DNA from: Ferroglobus sp964463865
GTDB lineage: Archaea > Halobacteriota > Archaeoglobi > Archaeoglobales > Archaeoglobaceae
Length of the DNA: 23,247 bases
Direction: 5' to 3'
Assembly (NCBI GenBank): GCA_964463865.1
Contig: CAYXDX010000020.1
Coordinates: 1-23,247, forward strand
Shown here in pieces: positions 22,591 to 23,247 of this stretch; the first letter of the stretch is position 1; the number at the start of each line of letters is the position of its first letter. Position numbers and translations under genes: made by a program. The notes under the pieces were generated by a model. That model was not told the DNA's origin. It saw only the letters and a list, made by a program, of their open reading frames with translations, and did not search any database.

Positions 22591-22964
22591 TTTACCACCT
22601 CTTCGAATCGCTCGCCTGAGAACCTAACGACCCCCCTTCCGACGACTCCGTAGTACTCTCCGCGACACTTCAAACAGAGTCCGTCGATAACTCTCGTTTT
22701 CATAACGAGCTCTCCACAACTTTTGCATTTTACGTTCTCGAAAATCGGAGCTCTCTCGATCGGAGCGACCTTTATCCTCTCAATCTTGAAGACCTCCCTC
22801 GGTGCGTCGAGAATTTTCCACCCTATCTCCTCCCAAATCTTTGAAAGCCTCTCCGCGTCTTCCTCACTTCCTTCTCTCCTAACAACAACCTTTCTGAAGA
22901 GTTCTGTTATCTCCTCGTTGAAGTACAGTTTGTCTATCCTGTCCGCATCGACGTAAACTCTCAC
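22587..22964 (-). CDS. C-terminal part of an FmdE-like protein (zinc finger), split by TAG
   Basis: This frame gives 125 residues corresponding to the C-terminal half of FmdE-family proteins: the end of the FmdE domain (VRVYVDADRIDKLYF), a helical linker (EEDAERLSKIWEEIGWKIL) and a treble-clef zinc finger with C80, C83, C97 and C100 (VKCKSCGELVMKTR, LCLKCRGEYY). It is in the same frame as the FmdE-like segment upstream, from which it is separated only by a TAG at 22971-22973. The GTG at 22964 is the only nearby start and has no well-placed ribosome binding site. It may be a broken gene, a split gene, or a read-through product. It overlaps the binding-protein gene (ATGA). Confidence 0.65.
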   Translation of the reverse strand: MRVYVDADRIDKLYFNEEITELFRKVVVRREGSEEDAERLSKIWEEIGWKILDAPREVFKIERIKVAPIERAPIFENVKCKSCGELVMKTRVIDGLCLKCRGEYYGVVGRGVVRFSGERFEEVVK

Positions 22965-22970
22965 ACCTTC

Positions 22971-23247
22971 CTACTCGTCCCTTTTAACCAGCGTAAACGC
23001 ATTTTTCCCCAAATCAAGGTAGATTAAGCTGTTGTTTCCGAAGGTGCATCCGGTGGCTACCTGAACACCGTCGGAGAAGCAGTTGTTGCACTCCACAATA
23101 GCCAAAACGTCTTCGTTTATGCTTCCAAGCTCGTTTAGAGACACTTCGAGCTCTTCTACTGCAATTTGAGACGCTTTAACCCCGAGAGCGAGAAATTGGC
23201 TTAGAAGTTCGAGAAACTTGTACGGAATAGGCCCCCCCCCCCCACCA
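22971..23247 (-). CDS. N-terminal part of an FmdE-like protein, 5' end outside window
   Basis: The frame is open from the window edge to TAG at 22971-22973 and encodes about 91 residues of an FmdE domain. Conserved parts are FLALGVKASQIAVEEL, then VECNNCFSDGVQVATGCTFG and LGKNAFTLVKRDE. In canonical FmdE the region before ALG reads FHGHxCP, where His and Cys residues bind metal; here it reads FLELLSQFLALG, so both His and the Cys are lost, while the later CNNC and GC remain. The reading frame then continues through the TAG into VRVYVDADRID of the downstream part. At the 5' side it passes through a 12-C run. This is either a decaying paralogue or a variant with a changed function. Confidence 0.6.
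   Translation of the reverse strand, partial: GGGGGPIPYKFLELLSQFLALGVKASQIAVEELEVSLNELGSINEDVLAIVECNNCFSDGVQVATGCTFGNNSLIYLDLGKNAFTLVKRDE
23232..23243. repeat. 12-base poly-C run near the window end
   Basis: Twelve consecutive C on the plus strand encode four Gly codons in the FmdE-like frame on the minus strand. Homopolymers of this length are rare in this window; this one sits 4 nt from the end of the sequence, where a contig break or miscalled length is likely. Slippage here could also switch the FmdE-like frame on or off. Confidence 0.7.

Noticed and set aside
23231..23247. ACCA-like end resembling a tRNA 3' terminus
   Set aside because: No acceptor stem, T-loop or anticodon arm can be found before it, and the stretch continues the FmdE-like frame.

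Overview
The window looks like the chromosome of a hyperthermophilic euryarchaeon, most probably of the Archaeoglobaceae (Archaeoglobus/Geoglobus/Ferroglobus). The reasons are an archaeal-type AspRS, an archaeal phosphopantothenate synthetase, SMC followed directly by ScpA and ScpB, an FmdE-family protein, archaeal TATA boxes about 25 nt upstream of leaderless starts, and many GGAGGTGA-type ribosome binding sites. The genus is inference. I saw no tRNA, rRNA, CRISPR array or transposase, and no gene-free stretch longer than 300 nt.

Layout. (1) 1-1010: an AT-rich patch with a winged-helix protein and a small unknown protein on the minus strand. (2) 1096-1734: two gene remnants abut head to head, the 3' half of a ribose-1,5-bisphosphate isomerase gene (minus) and the 3' end of a DsrE-like gene (plus). 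(3) 1884-5113: a probable metal (copper?) and thiol cluster. It holds an exported His/Met-rich protein, a Met/Tyr/Gly-rich SHOCT membrane protein, a 21-residue CKCH peptide, a membrane-anchored rhodanese, two anchored proteins of unknown function, a membrane protein with a CCxHH motif, and a DUF411 metal-binding protein. Two convergent transcription units in it start at nearly identical operators and end with overlapping stop codons. (4) 5164-7279: methyltransferase, nitroreductase and PhzF-family genes. (5) 7322-10523: a housekeeping operon of phosphopantothenate synthetase, hisD and aspS, joined by ATGA overlaps. (6) 10590-11780: convergent genes for a membrane protein and a lipoprotein. (7) 11958-14583: a three-gene ABC-2-like transporter operon. 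(8) 14759-19782: a coiled-coil protein, smc, scpA and scpB, the chromosome condensation operon. (9) 19783-23247 (minus): a FecCD-type metal or cofactor uptake system (binding protein, permease, ATPase) preceded by an fmdE-like reading frame that is broken by an in-frame TAG and lacks its usual HGH motif. The window ends in a run of 12 C.

How the genes work together. Region 3 reads as an envelope metal-handling module with one shared regulator that is not encoded here. Region 5 combines CoA, histidine and Asp-tRNA synthesis; the AspRS carries the two residues that mark non-discriminating enzymes, so Asn-tRNA is probably made by transamidation. Region 8 is the SMC-ScpAB complex, whose ScpA has conserved sequence upstream of its first ATG. 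Region 9 may import a metal such as iron, molybdate or tungstate, or a metal cofactor.
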